In this document: positions 25,050 through 36,700 of the stretch, piece after piece
Numbering within the stretch: position 1 is the stretch's first letter
Layout: every line of letters begins with the position of its first letter
IMG/VR virus record: IMGVR_UViG_3300018424_005577
Coordinates: 1 to 64,000 of that record
DNA: 64,000 nt
Origin: a virus
Strand: one strand, 5' to 3'
The notes under the pieces: model-generated
Databases searched by the model: none
Told to the model about the DNA's origin: nothing
Seen by the model: only the letters and a program-made list of their open reading frames with translations
Program-made: the position numbers and the translations under genes

Positions 25050-27112
25050 TAGGTTAACGCCCTCCCTGTGTAAATGATGTAGTTGATCGTCATTGTAGGA
25101 GGCATAACATTAAACGGAATTTGATCTTCTGGATAACTTTGAATTCCTCCGCTGTTTGGAAGTGCCTGTCCTGATCCTGATCCTGTTGGTGAATCATATG
25201 GTGTTGCATCTGAATCACTCGGTGTGCCGCTAATATCTCTAATTGCGTAATACTGAGCACCTTCTGAACCATCACCTTTTAAATCGTGTTTGTGATCAGG
25301 TAAGTTTCCAGTAATAAGCAACTTATCTTCTGCTCCGCCAACTTGTCCTAAACCATCTGCATAATCTGCTTGTACATTGTTAGCACTTGTGCCGCCCATG
25401 TTGTCTGCACCTAGGGGTAATCTGCCTCGTAAATCTGGTACTCTAAATAATCCTGCTTCTGCTAGTGTGTTTCCAGGACTTGTTACAGACTCTAGTGTTC
25501 TTGCTCCATATAAAAATTTAATTACATCATACAATTCACCAGGGTTGTTATAGTCAGAAATTCTGTGTTCTCCTCCGTCACACAATAACCATGCACTGTT
25601 AGGAGGTGTAACGCCTGCATATGGTAAAATCATTCCTGCAAAGAAGCTAGGTACGGCAGCTAAAAAGTCGTCACGTTGTATTTTAAACAATCCTGTACTT
25701 TTATTGATCAAAATTTCATCTGTTCTTTCTGTTACAGATGTTTCATCCTGATCACCAATAAAATCATTTCGTAGTTTTGTATCAAATATCTTTAACGATC
25801 CGCCAGTTTGTCCATCAAATGTAACATCATCTGCTGTAATATCACCAATAAGTCTAAATGTACTTGCAGATGTTAGTTTATTTGCTGTACCTGCTGTACC
25901 AGATACTGTACCGTTAACATTACCTGTTACGTTTCCTACGAAAGTTGTAGCATAAACATTTTGCCATTTAGAAGTTGCTGAACCTAAATTCCTTGTGTTG
26001 TTACCATCAGGTATAGTATTACCTAACGTAGTAAGATTACTTACTTTTAAATCTCCTCCAACATTAACATTTTTTGCTATTCCAGCGCCGCCTTTGGTAA
26101 TAAAACTACCTGTGCTAATAGTTTGACTTTCTGTTGTTCCGTTAATGAATACGCCTGAATCTGTCTGTATATTTCCTACAACATCTAGTGCTTCGTCAGG
26201 AGCTTCGTTGTTTATACCTAATCTTAATGCACTATCAACACGCAATACTGTTTTTGTAGATCCTTGATTTCTAACACGAACGTCAATATTAGATCCTTCA
26301 ATTTGGTGTTGTATTATACCTGCCTGTCCTTCAACTGCAAAGTTTAGGGCGGCATCTGTACCGACTGTTAATCCTGTATTGTTTTGTACATTCAAAGGAA
26401 ATAGTGTTGTACTAGTTGTGTCGCCTCTTAAGAAGTTACCAGCTAAAACTGTATTGTTGTTAACAATCAAAGATTCTGCTTTTTCAGAAGTACCAATGAA
26501 TTTTGGAGTTCCTGTACCTGATATATCTCTAGTTGATAAATTTATACCAGGTTTAAGAGTAGTAAATCCTGGAATAACTGTTTTAGGTGTGAATCCGTCT
26601 TTAGTTATAATTGCAACAGGTTGTGCCGCAACTTCAACTTGTATAACTGTATATGTTACATTATCAGTGCCAACAAGATTAGTAGGCGTTGCACCTGTAA
26701 CTAAACCATCACTAAAATTAGGTCCTACTAATACCCAGCCAGAACCTGAATTCAAATAAAGCTGTTGGTTATCAGTATCTACCCAAAGATCACCAGTTTG
26801 CGACAATGCAACATCAGGTTCAGATGGTGATTTATTCAATCCGCCTGCTGGTACCCAACTTGTGCCATCATAAATTTTTAGTTGTTCAGATCCTACTGTA
26901 CTGTTATACCATAACTGTCCTTCTGAAGGTCTTGCTGGCTCAGTTGCACTTGCAAAATTCTCTAACAAATGTAGGAAATTTTCTGCAATAGTTACACCGT
27001 AACTACTAGTATTTCTTCCTGGTAACTTTATAGTTGTTTCATTGTTAATAGTGTTATCTTCAACAATTAAAACACCTTTAGTTTGATCTGTATAGGGTAT
27101 TTGATAAGCCAT
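25049..27112 (-). CDS. Tail-collar-domain fibre protein (687 aa)
   Basis: Fourth paralogue: KLPGRNTSSYGVTIAENFLHLLENFAS, GQLWYNS, GDLWVDT and WVLVGPNF form the shared N-terminal domain. The C-terminal 200 residues carry a phage tail collar domain: GMILPYAG near residue 490, WLLCDGGEH, and PDLRGRLPLGADN near 560, followed by a Gly/Ser-rich loop region (GAQYYAIRDISG, PTGSGSGQ) like the variable tip loops of T4 gp12 and other collar adhesins. It is a good candidate for receptor-contacting fibre. Five bases from the upstream gene; read through from the promoter at 27749-27756. Confidence 0.8.
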   Translation of the reverse strand: MAYQIPYTDQTKGVLIVEDNTINNETTIKLPGRNTSSYGVTIAENFLHLLENFASATEPARPSEGQLWYNSTVGSEQLKIYDGTSWVPAGGLNKSPSEPDVALSQTGDLWVDTDNQQLYLNSGSGWVLVGPNFSDGLVTGATPTNLVGTDNVTYTVIQVEVAAQPVAIITKDGFTPKTVIPGFTTLKPGINLSTRDISGTGTPKFIGTSEKAESLIVNNNTVLAGNFLRGDTTSTTLFPLNVQNNTGLTVGTDAALNFAVEGQAGIIQHQIEGSNIDVRVRNQGSTKTVLRVDSALRLGINNEAPDEALDVVGNIQTDSGVFINGTTESQTISTGSFITKGGAGIAKNVNVGGDLKVSNLTTLGNTIPDGNNTRNLGSATSKWQNVYATTFVGNVTGNVNGTVSGTAGTANKLTSASTFRLIGDITADDVTFDGQTGGSLKIFDTKLRNDFIGDQDETSVTERTDEILINKSTGLFKIQRDDFLAAVPSFFAGMILPYAGVTPPNSAWLLCDGGEHRISDYNNPGELYDVIKFLYGARTLESVTSPGNTLAEAGLFRVPDLRGRLPLGADNMGGTSANNVQADYADGLGQVGGAEDKLLITGNLPDHKHDLKGDGSEGAQYYAIRDISGTPSDSDATPYDSPTGSGSGQALPNSGGIQSYPEDQIPFNVMPPTMTINYIIYTGRALT

Positions 27113-27116
27113 TTAA

Positions 27117-27731
27117 TTACCCCTCGTTAAAACCGCTTAATGATTGTACACGAACTGTATAATCAATTTGTATTAATCTGTTAAGTGACTTCTGTACTGG
27201 ATGGAAAATTACATGTGTTAGCAATCTACCTGTACCATCTGCAGAATAGCTTCTTAAACCTAGCTCATCAAAAATATACGAACTATTTTCATCTGTGGCA
27301 GTATCAAATGCATCTTGTCCGCTTGGTTCGCTATAGTCTAATAAACATGTCACTAAAATATCTGTATAGTTTGTACCGCTGACATGACGTGTTTCAATTT
27401 TATTCCTTATAGGATCAATATTGTTTACGCTTCTGTCATCAATAACTTTTGAATAAGTTTGATTGTACAAACTTGCATTAGTTCCTGTGCTATTTGGTGT
27501 GAGGTATGTAATTATTCCAGTAGGATCTACTGAAGTGCCTCCATTACCAAAACTCATTTCGTATATCCAACCGTCGCCCTTGTTTCCTATAGACTCTGCA
27601 AGAGATATACTCATATTCTCATAGTGTATGGCATTACGTTTATCTATTAAAACTTCGCCCGATTTAGGGTCATGAATTTTAATATGTCCTTGTAGCAATA
27701 CACCGCTTTGATCTTTAAAATTGTCTGCCAT
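27117..27731 (-). CDS. Virion structural protein in fibre module (204 aa)
   Basis: The sequence begins SGVLLQGHIKIHDPKSGEVL and continues with a KRNAIHYENM segment and beta strands to the end, where VQKSLNRLIQIDYTVRVQS closes the domain. Proteins like this sit between the giant protein and the fibre genes in marine T4-like phages and are regarded as virion proteins; a defined function is not known to me. A late-type promoter 17 bases upstream makes it the first gene of the transcript that continues into the 687- and 618-aa fibre genes. Confidence 0.65.
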   Translation of the reverse strand: MADNFKDQSGVLLQGHIKIHDPKSGEVLIDKRNAIHYENMSISLAESIGNKGDGWIYEMSFGNGGTSVDPTGIITYLTPNSTGTNASLYNQTYSKVIDDRSVNNIDPIRNKIETRHVSGTNYTDILVTCLLDYSEPSGQDAFDTATDENSSYIFDELGLRSYSADGTGRLLTHVIFHPVQKSLNRLIQIDYTVRVQSLSGFNEG

Positions 27732-27748
27732 TTTATTTTCCTATACAG

Positions 27749-27756
27749 TATTTATC
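27749..27756 (-). promoter_or_regulatory. T4-type late promoter (GATAAATA)
   Basis: GATAAATA followed by CTG on the minus strand, 17 bases before ATG 27731. It overlaps the stop codon of the giant gene (27752-27754). Confidence 0.55.
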
Positions 27757-30700
27757 GTGGTACGTCAGTTGTGCTTGATAGTAAGAAATTAGCTACGTCA
27801 CTATTTGCATCAACTAACCTATGTCCTGGGTTTGACCATACAGTACCTATTTTTCTTACTATAGTCACATTTGTTCCGTTTTCAGGTGGATATGTAAGTC
27901 TTACATATGCACCAATCGCTTTATTTACAGCAAATTCTGCTTCTACATTTTTATCACCTTCTGGCGAATCCTGCGCTGTATAATCATAAACAGCAATAGG
28001 TGTTTTACGAAGTCTACGACCTCCTGCAAATACTTCTATATCTTGTGCTTCCCAATATTCATATGGTATGCTTGCAAAATCAAGTAATCTACCTGTACCT
28101 GTTAAAAGTGTTGTATCTACATCTCTTGGTATGATAAATTCTGTTCCAGATAAATTATTAGGTGCTCCAATTTGTGTAAAATCAGTAGTTCCTTTAGAAT
28201 CAATTATATAACCTCGTCCCGGAATACCTTGACTTACTGGTATAGACACAAGTTCTTTATACCAACCTGTTTGTTCTAATTCGCTCCATTGATCTTCTGA
28301 TGCTGGATTAGGTGTAGGTGCAAACGGTAATAATATTTGCAAATAAGGTATTGCTTTAGGAACAACTACACTAGTCTGCGCTCTATCAATAGGAACATTA
28401 GTTGCAGGATTTACAATTACTAAATCATATGCTCCTACAGGTAATGCCGGAGTTTTAAAATACAATTCTGTGTCATTTACGTATGTAGTTTCGCACTCGG
28501 TTTCTCCTACAATAGCTTTTACATTAGTTTCAAAACCTGTACCATACACAACACAGCTTTGCCCAGGATATCCTATACTAGGTATTGGATCGCCTCCTAA
28601 TGGAAATGCGCTATTGTTGTTGCTTGTAAAATAAAATCTTTCTACGGTTACACCCGGTGAATCTTCGTAAATGGTGCTTGCTATGTCATAGCCGCCGGCT
28701 TCTACTGTCACAACTTCTGTCTCGTCTTTGTATGGTAGATTAGTATCTGCACCTTGTTCAATAATTTTTGTTCCAGCTAGGTATAGATCCTTGACACCTG
28801 TACCTAATGTACCTCTACGTATTTGCAATAATTCATTTCCGTCGACTTGGAAATATTCTATACGCTCTCCTTCAATAAATATCACACCCGGATATTCCGA
28901 ATTAAACACAGGTACCGGAATATTTGTAGCATCTTTAAGTTTTATAGTTTTATCTGTCCATGCTAAATCTTCAGCCAATTCATATGACGTTTCTAACCTC
29001 TTATAATGAGTTCTGTTAAGCATGTCTTTAAATTGACGCCATCCAAATCTTTCTGTAATTTTAGCATTAGCAAAATGTTGTACAACAATTACATCATTTT
29101 CTTGAGGTATTTGCTGTAACTTAATGTATCTATTATCTAATGTTACACTATAATCTATACTTGGTGTTAATAGATTTCCGTTTACAGAAACCCATACATA
29201 TTGAGCATCTTCTGCTGGTGTTGTAAGTTCTATAATACCTCTACTTAGTCTTCTATATTCATAGTAAGCAGTAGTGCCTTCTGTTAATTTAGTTTTTTCT
29301 GAAACTACAAATTTTTGTGTTTCTATGCCCTGACTGTCATGATTACTAAATTGATATACAGTTATTATATCGTCTTCGTTGAACGGTTCATTAAAATGAA
29401 TTGTTCCGGGAGTTTTTATAAAATCGTTATCACTTTCATAATAACCTAATTTAAACTCAGCATCAGTAATTATATAAGCCTGTAGTTTATCTCCAGGATC
29501 GCCTACACCTCTTTCTAGTGTTATTGTGCTACCTGCTTGTTCATCTTCAGGTTTTGTATCGTCAAATGCTCCAGCGCCTTGATAAGTCCATTCTTGTAAG
29601 TATTCTAATTGTCTACCATTAAGATATAATTCAATCTCGTATGCATTAACAGCACCTACCGGAACTTGTGTTAAATCAAAGGTATAGTTTCTGTTTGATG
29701 TAACTTCAAACTGTTCTGTATATCCTGGATTTAAAAATCTATCATTTACTTTAACTAGCATAAATGCTCTGGACGGATTTTGCGTAAATGGTGCTTTACC
29801 TAAATCGTATTGCAGTGTACTTCCGTCGGCAACAATAGTGTCTATGGTTACCTGACTATATTCAACATTAATTAAGCCTTTAGAAGCTATAAGCAATTTA
29901 ATAACTGCTGTATCAAAAGGTGCTTCTGCAAATTTAATCACATAGTTTCCTGGAAGTTCATATGTATCATCACTTTTAAACAGTTGTACATTAACAACCT
30001 TTCCATTGATAGTAACAAATGCTTCAGAATTTTCTTCAAACCTACTATTTGTTAAAAACTCTACAGTTTCTCCATCGCCTACAAAATCGTCTATATCGAT
30101 AATAGATATAGATGACAAACCTATAGAAGCAACAAATATAGTAGCATTATCTGCGGGTGCAGTATTAAACACAATATCTTTTGTGTTAAAATCAATATAA
30201 TAAGTATTCTTTTCTTGAATTATATTATCAATTTTTACAAAAAGATTATCTCTTGTAACTGGCGAATCGCCTATGTTAAATCTAACAGTCTGGCCGTCTC
30301 CCCTATAGTTTCTAGAAACTATTTGACTTGCTCCTCCTGTTGATTTTTCAAATACGGTAATATCTAAAGTATCAACAACTTGCCCTGGAACAACTTCCTC
30401 AGGGCCTTGTGATGTTGTTACAGTAACAAAACCGTCTCCGTCTATGTTAATATCTGCAGAATTCAAGCCAGTAGCACTTTGATATGAAAGATCGCCGCCT
30501 TGTATTAAAGCATCATAAGAATCATTATCAGGTTTAAATGCACCATCTGAAGTTATTTTTCTTACGTAGAATACATCGCTTTGTCCAAATGTTATATTGA
30601 TATTATCTAAGTTAATTCTTGTAGTAACTCCGTCGCCTACTATTGACGCCATAACAACATCAGGTTTATTTAATAAAGGAGCTCCTTCATAATCAGGATC

Positions 30701-33700
30701 ATCAAGTCTAACTGCAATATCAGAGCCTGTAGCTTTGAAATATATGTTATATGTTACTCCGTCTTCTAAAGGCTTTGCTAATTCTAAATAGTTAACAATG
30801 CTACTAGGTATAGCATTTGCGTTTATACCTGTATCTATGTTTATGTTTGTATCAGTTGAATTTACAATTTGTGTACTTAATAATGTACTGTCATCGTATC
30901 TTATTTCGCTTTGGGTATCAAATTCTTGATCGAACTGAGCCGAAACATTAAGAACATTTGCAGAACCTGTAACAGAAGCACTACCTTGTGCATTAGTATT
31001 ATCTTGAGTAATTCTTGCACTTCTTAGGTTAATATCTTCAGGGAATGTAATTTCTACTAATTTTCTATAAATTATTTCATCTTCAAAAGTAGTGTCATAA
31101 AGATCCCAGCCTCTACTCATCCAGGGCGCAGAATCCCATCCGCTTATTCCTCCAAAGTCAAATGATTTAACTTCTACACCTCCATAGTCAACACCTGTCA
31201 TTAATTGACCTAATGTTTTACCAAACTGATCAACTGTAGGCTCATATGCTATGTTAATTCTATCCTGAGCATTTAACAAAGAAATATCTTTATGATATTC
31301 TATTTTTATTTGCGCCTCGTCAGCTGGAGGATCTATAAATTCAATTTGACCATAATATCTATCATAACCTTTAGAAGTATCTAAAATATTTTTGTATGCA
31401 TAATTTCCTGCTAACACTTCTGTGTTATCAATAGATACTGTAACTTTAGTTGTACGTAAATCCATTGGCCATAGTAAATTGAAGAATACTTTACTACCTG
31501 TTGCTACAAAATTTTCTGTTGTAGATAGGTTAATAAATTCAAACTCTCCTGATACCCTGTCAAATTTTACTACAGTATTCATCGACCTTACTGGACTTCC
31601 GCCTAGAATTGCTACAGCCTTTGCACTACGACCTCCGTCTGCTATAGTTCCGTCTATAGATACTGTTGGCATGCTAAGATAACCTGATCCTTCTGTAACT
31701 ATCTGTATAGAAGTAATCGTGCCTCCTCTACCAAGCGAGGCTTTTGCTATTGCTCCGGTGCCGCCGCCGCCGGTGACAGTTACAACAGGTGTAGTAACAT
31801 AACCAGACCCAGGATCAGCAACTGCTATTTCTTTAATACTATAACCTGCATTATCCGCCCAATGCTTATCAGGATATGTTGTAATTGGTCCTTCTTGTGA
31901 AACTAAATTATCATCAATTACTTTTACAGTTCTTGTAATAATATTGTCAGTACCTTCTATATATAAAGGAGGCAAGTCAAAATCTGTAGTCATTGACTGA
32001 GAATTATCTATTTTTTCGTAACTACTTAAATATTCTCTAATTTTAGTCTTATACGGTTTTACTTCTTTAATATATTTTTCGTAACTAGGCAAATTATCGT
32101 TTTGGAAATTAATTTTTTGATCTAATTCTCCTACGTTATGCTGTGCTTTTATAAATGATGTTTTAAATGCCCAATCTACATAATTTTGCTCTGCAAAAAC
32201 ATAACGTAAACTTGAGAAAAACAATTTATTATATTCAAGTGCTAAATCATCAACAAAAATATCATCTCTAATTGCTTCTAGAACAATTCTTAATTCTACG
32301 CTTGGCTGACCGTCAAATGTTAATGTATCAAATGTAGTTGTATCATAGCCTACTAAATTTTTTGACACATCATATAAAGTATCTGACAACTGGATTGTAC
32401 CATTTTGTCTGCCAACTGTTTGATAATTTATAGTGTAGTCGACACCGGTTTGGTTATCAATTTTTTCTAGAAGTAACCATCCGCCTGTGCCTACAGATTG
32501 AATTTTTACAATATCACCTATTTCATTGTCTAAGCCTTGTAGTTCGTAAGCAAAGTCTATAGATTGATTTATTTCTGTAAATTGACTATAACCATCTTCG
32601 TACCAATCTACATATTGCCAGTATTGATTAACATCATAACTTTGACTTGCTACTCTAATCCATTCATCAGTAGTAGTATCTCTTTCATACAATGCCCATC
32701 TACCGTTTACAGTTGAATCTGATTTGACTAAGACTGTAAATCTTCTTACTGAAATAGATGTATTTGAACTATTGTAATTTTCTCCAGCATTAATAATATT
32801 TGTGTCTGTTATTTTTCCGTTACTATCTATAACGGTTTCTATAACAGCATTTTGTCCTGTGCCAAATACTTCTACTGTTGGTGCTTGTAAATAGCCTCTA
32901 CCTGGTTGATTTATTTCTACTCTTACAATTTCGCCATTTTCTACAACAGGAGTTAGCGATGCTTGGTTAGCTTTAGACACACCTACAAACTGTAATTCAG
33001 TTACGGTGTCTACTGTTGTGTCAAAGAGTCTACTTGCAACACTGGGCTCTGCTTCTTTCTCAGTTAGCCTGTTAAGATTTTTATCATCGACTATTAAGTT
33101 ATCTAAAAGAACACTGTTTATTCTGTTTACTACTTCTTTTAGAGCTTCTACTCTATTGACAAACCAAGTTTGTCTAGGTCTATTTAAAATACCATAACGC
33201 TCTTTTATACTTAATTCCGGAGCAGGTACAGGCCTATCTGCAAGATCCCAACCTATTAAACTGTCAAACCATTTTTGTTCAATATCTCTGTTAGGTTTGC
33301 TTGTTTCTAATCCATCAGATATAATTTGATACTGATTATGTATATTAATATCTTGATCTTCTATTGTCCAATATTGTACACTTATAGCAACTTCGTTGCC
33401 TCTAATTAACGATTCACAATTAAAAAGAGCAAACTGTGTAGGACTAATAAAGCTAACAAATCTATATCCTTGTCCAGCAGGATCTTCTATTAGTTGTGCA
33501 ATACTATTAGCACTTAAAGTTCTATCCTCTATATTAGGTACTGTTGTCTTTTGTCCTACCCAGAAATAATAATATGTTGTAAATGTTTTACTTGCTTTAT
33601 CATAAACTTGCTTAGTAACATAAGCATTATTTCCGTATTTGCTTTTTCCGCTTATACCTTTAGATGCTCCGCGTTCAGTTCCTGCTTGCTTATCCCATTC

Positions 33701-36700
33701 TTCAGGTAGTACTGTTGATTTTACCCATTCGTAAACATTAATGGAATTAGTATTTGAATACTTTTTGTTCCAATTGTTTGCACTAAAGATTACATCAGAC
33801 TGATAAGGATTAATAAATTTAGCAGTTGTTAAATCCCACCATAATTTACCTACTTGGATCTCGCCCCAACTATTTGTAGTATCTACATTTACACCTGTTC
33901 CAACTGTATAAGTTGCTGGATCATAATACGTTTTATAAGATAGTTCTTGTTCTGCAGGTCCTGGAATTTTACCTTGTAATACATCGACATAATCTAAATA
34001 TTGTATTATTTCGTTGTCCGAAGTATTATATAACATAACACGTTTTATTTTGTTTACATCGACAGTAGGTTTACTTTGTCTTAATACTGACCAAATATCT
34101 TTCTGTTTATAAAAATCAACAACTGTACCTGCCGTGTTTGCAGAATATTCAACTAATGGCATACCTGCATAAATGTGATTGTTTGAAACTTTAATATTAG
34201 AACCAAATAATATTGTAGAGCTATCATCAAAATCTATCATCTGTCCGTAAATTAAAGAATCGTCAATTCTTTCATATACCCTAATTACTCCAGAATTATT
34301 ATCGTAAGACCTAATTTTAGTTAAGTCATTGTCAAAAGTTGTTGTATTACTATCAAATGTATCTTGTACAAAAGAGTCGCCATTTCTACAACCAACAACA
34401 AGATTGTTCCCATCAAAATCAACTTTATAACCAAATAATTCTGCTTTGTCTTCTGCTGGACTATAGAGTTCTTGAGATAATTCAAATATTCCGTTTACTT
34501 GTTTGTATATGTAAACTTTTCCAAAATCAACACCTTTATCGTCGTTGAATGGCGCACCAACTGCTATGATTCTGCCATCAGCACTAATAGAAATAGTAGA
34601 TCCGTATTCGGTAGTTTTACTCGGAGCCGGTATTTTTTGATATCTTACAAAAGATCCGCCGTCGTTTCTATAAACAACTAAACTATTATCTTTACTATCT
34701 TCATACTTTACTGAAACAACTAAAACTTCACCATTCTCGCTTACATCAAAACTTTCTGCAAATTCTGCTAATAGATCTTGATCAAGCACTGTGCTGATGT
34801 CATCTCCGATTAAAAGTCCTGTATCATTAGGTATATAACCAAGGTAATCTTTGTTTGTTTCTAATAAAGTCCAATTTGAAATATCAAATAATCCGGGAGC
34901 CATATTAGTAACAGATTCATACAAATTACCATCATAATATACAATATCATTTTCAAAATATGTTCTGGTGTTTTGATACTGTCCTCTGTATTGCTTATCT
35001 CTACTAAATTCCCAACCAAAAGAATAATCATCATTTACACCATTATTAATGATGTAAATCCTACCTTTGCTATCATCATAGACTAAATTGTTAGGTTTAT
35101 CATTTTGCGGATAACTTCCTAAACTTTTAACAAACAACTTATACAAGTCGCCTGATTTAGACATTTTAAGTTGGTGACCAAGTTTATTATAATTACTTCT
35201 ATCTGGTATTGCAAATGCACCTAATTTGTTGTATAGGCCTGTACCTCGTCTTTCAAAGACAGTATACATTCCTTCTTTTTCAAGTCCGCTACTTGTTCCG
35301 CCTGCAACTACTGGTAAATTAAATACCTCAGTCCAATCATTATTATTTTCTGCAGGAGCATTAGCTGTTCTAGGTATACCAAATACATCGCCTTCTCTGC
35401 TAAACCAATATTCCGGACCTTGAGCACCGTCTGATACATTTTGCCCAGTAACATTTACTAATACTTGTTGTTCTGTTACAGGTAAAGGGAATCCTGCATC
35501 GATTGCAATTAACTTTCCTATACCAGCTTGAGGTAATGAAAAACTTCTCGTTCTAATTTGTCCGAATTCTGCTGAGCCTGGTGACCCGTCATTTTTTGGA
35601 GGAAGATCATATTCTGTTCCTGCGTCGGCTGGGTCTGTAGAGCTTAGATATTCAACCGATCTATTATCTCCATATTTTTGTCCTGCCGCCCAAGTACCAG
35701 ATACGTTTTTCAAATATAATCTAGTATCCTGACCGTTAAATTTCTGATAAAATGCTATTTCAGCTGTGCCGCCATTTACAGTATCTCTAATAGTAAGACC
35801 TACCTTTGGCTCTTTAAATAAATTTTGATCTAAGGGATTTGGTATTGTAAGTTCTACATCAATAAATCCGTCATAAATGTCATAGACTTTATGTGTTTTA
35901 TTCAATGTTTCTATAGCAAGACCGATATCGCTAGGGTCTTTAAATATTAATCCGTCTAACGGTTCATAAAACAAGCTATTAAATTGGTCATTATTGTCTA
36001 AAAACTCTTCTGGACTTGTGTGAGCAGTTTTAACTCTCCAGTATATTGTATCATATGCACTAGTTGCATATTTTAAAACTGTACCAGAAACATAATTTGT
36101 TAATGGTTGCCATACTCCGTCTTCAAATTGCGGAAGAGAATTGTAAAATAAATCAATAGTATCGTTATCGTCGTCACCAGGAGCAACTACATTCAAATTA
36201 TTAGTTAATTCATCTGGCGCTTTTACAACAAATATATTACTTGCAAAATCATCTGTTACATTTAACGGTCCTGGTGCTCCGTAATATGAAAGATTAGCAA
36301 TTCTAGTATAAATGTCGTCGTCTGAATAAAAAGGATTATTTGCTAAAACTTCGTCAGCTCTATAGTCTAAAATGTTATAATAGAATCTATTTGGATCAGC
36401 TTCTCCGTTTGGTACAATATCAAAATAAACTAAACCTCTACCAGTATCTGAATTAATTTGATCTACATTTACATTTGCAGGAAGATTAATTTTCCAATAT
36501 CCTCCCCAATATTCATCATACCCAATTACTTCATCAATAGGTGCTACAGTTTCATATTCACCAACAAATTCACCAATAGTAGTAGTTAAAGATCCAGCTG
36601 TTCCAAAACTACCATTAACATCTTTCAAATAAATTGTAGTATTTGCAGTAGCATCTTGTTCAGTAGAAGGATTAAATGTGTAACTTACAGTACCAAATCC

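Noticed and set aside
23071-28000. Plus-strand reading frames of 80-126 aa over fibre genes
   Set aside because: Shadows of the minus-strand fibre genes; no ribosome-binding sites or independent features.
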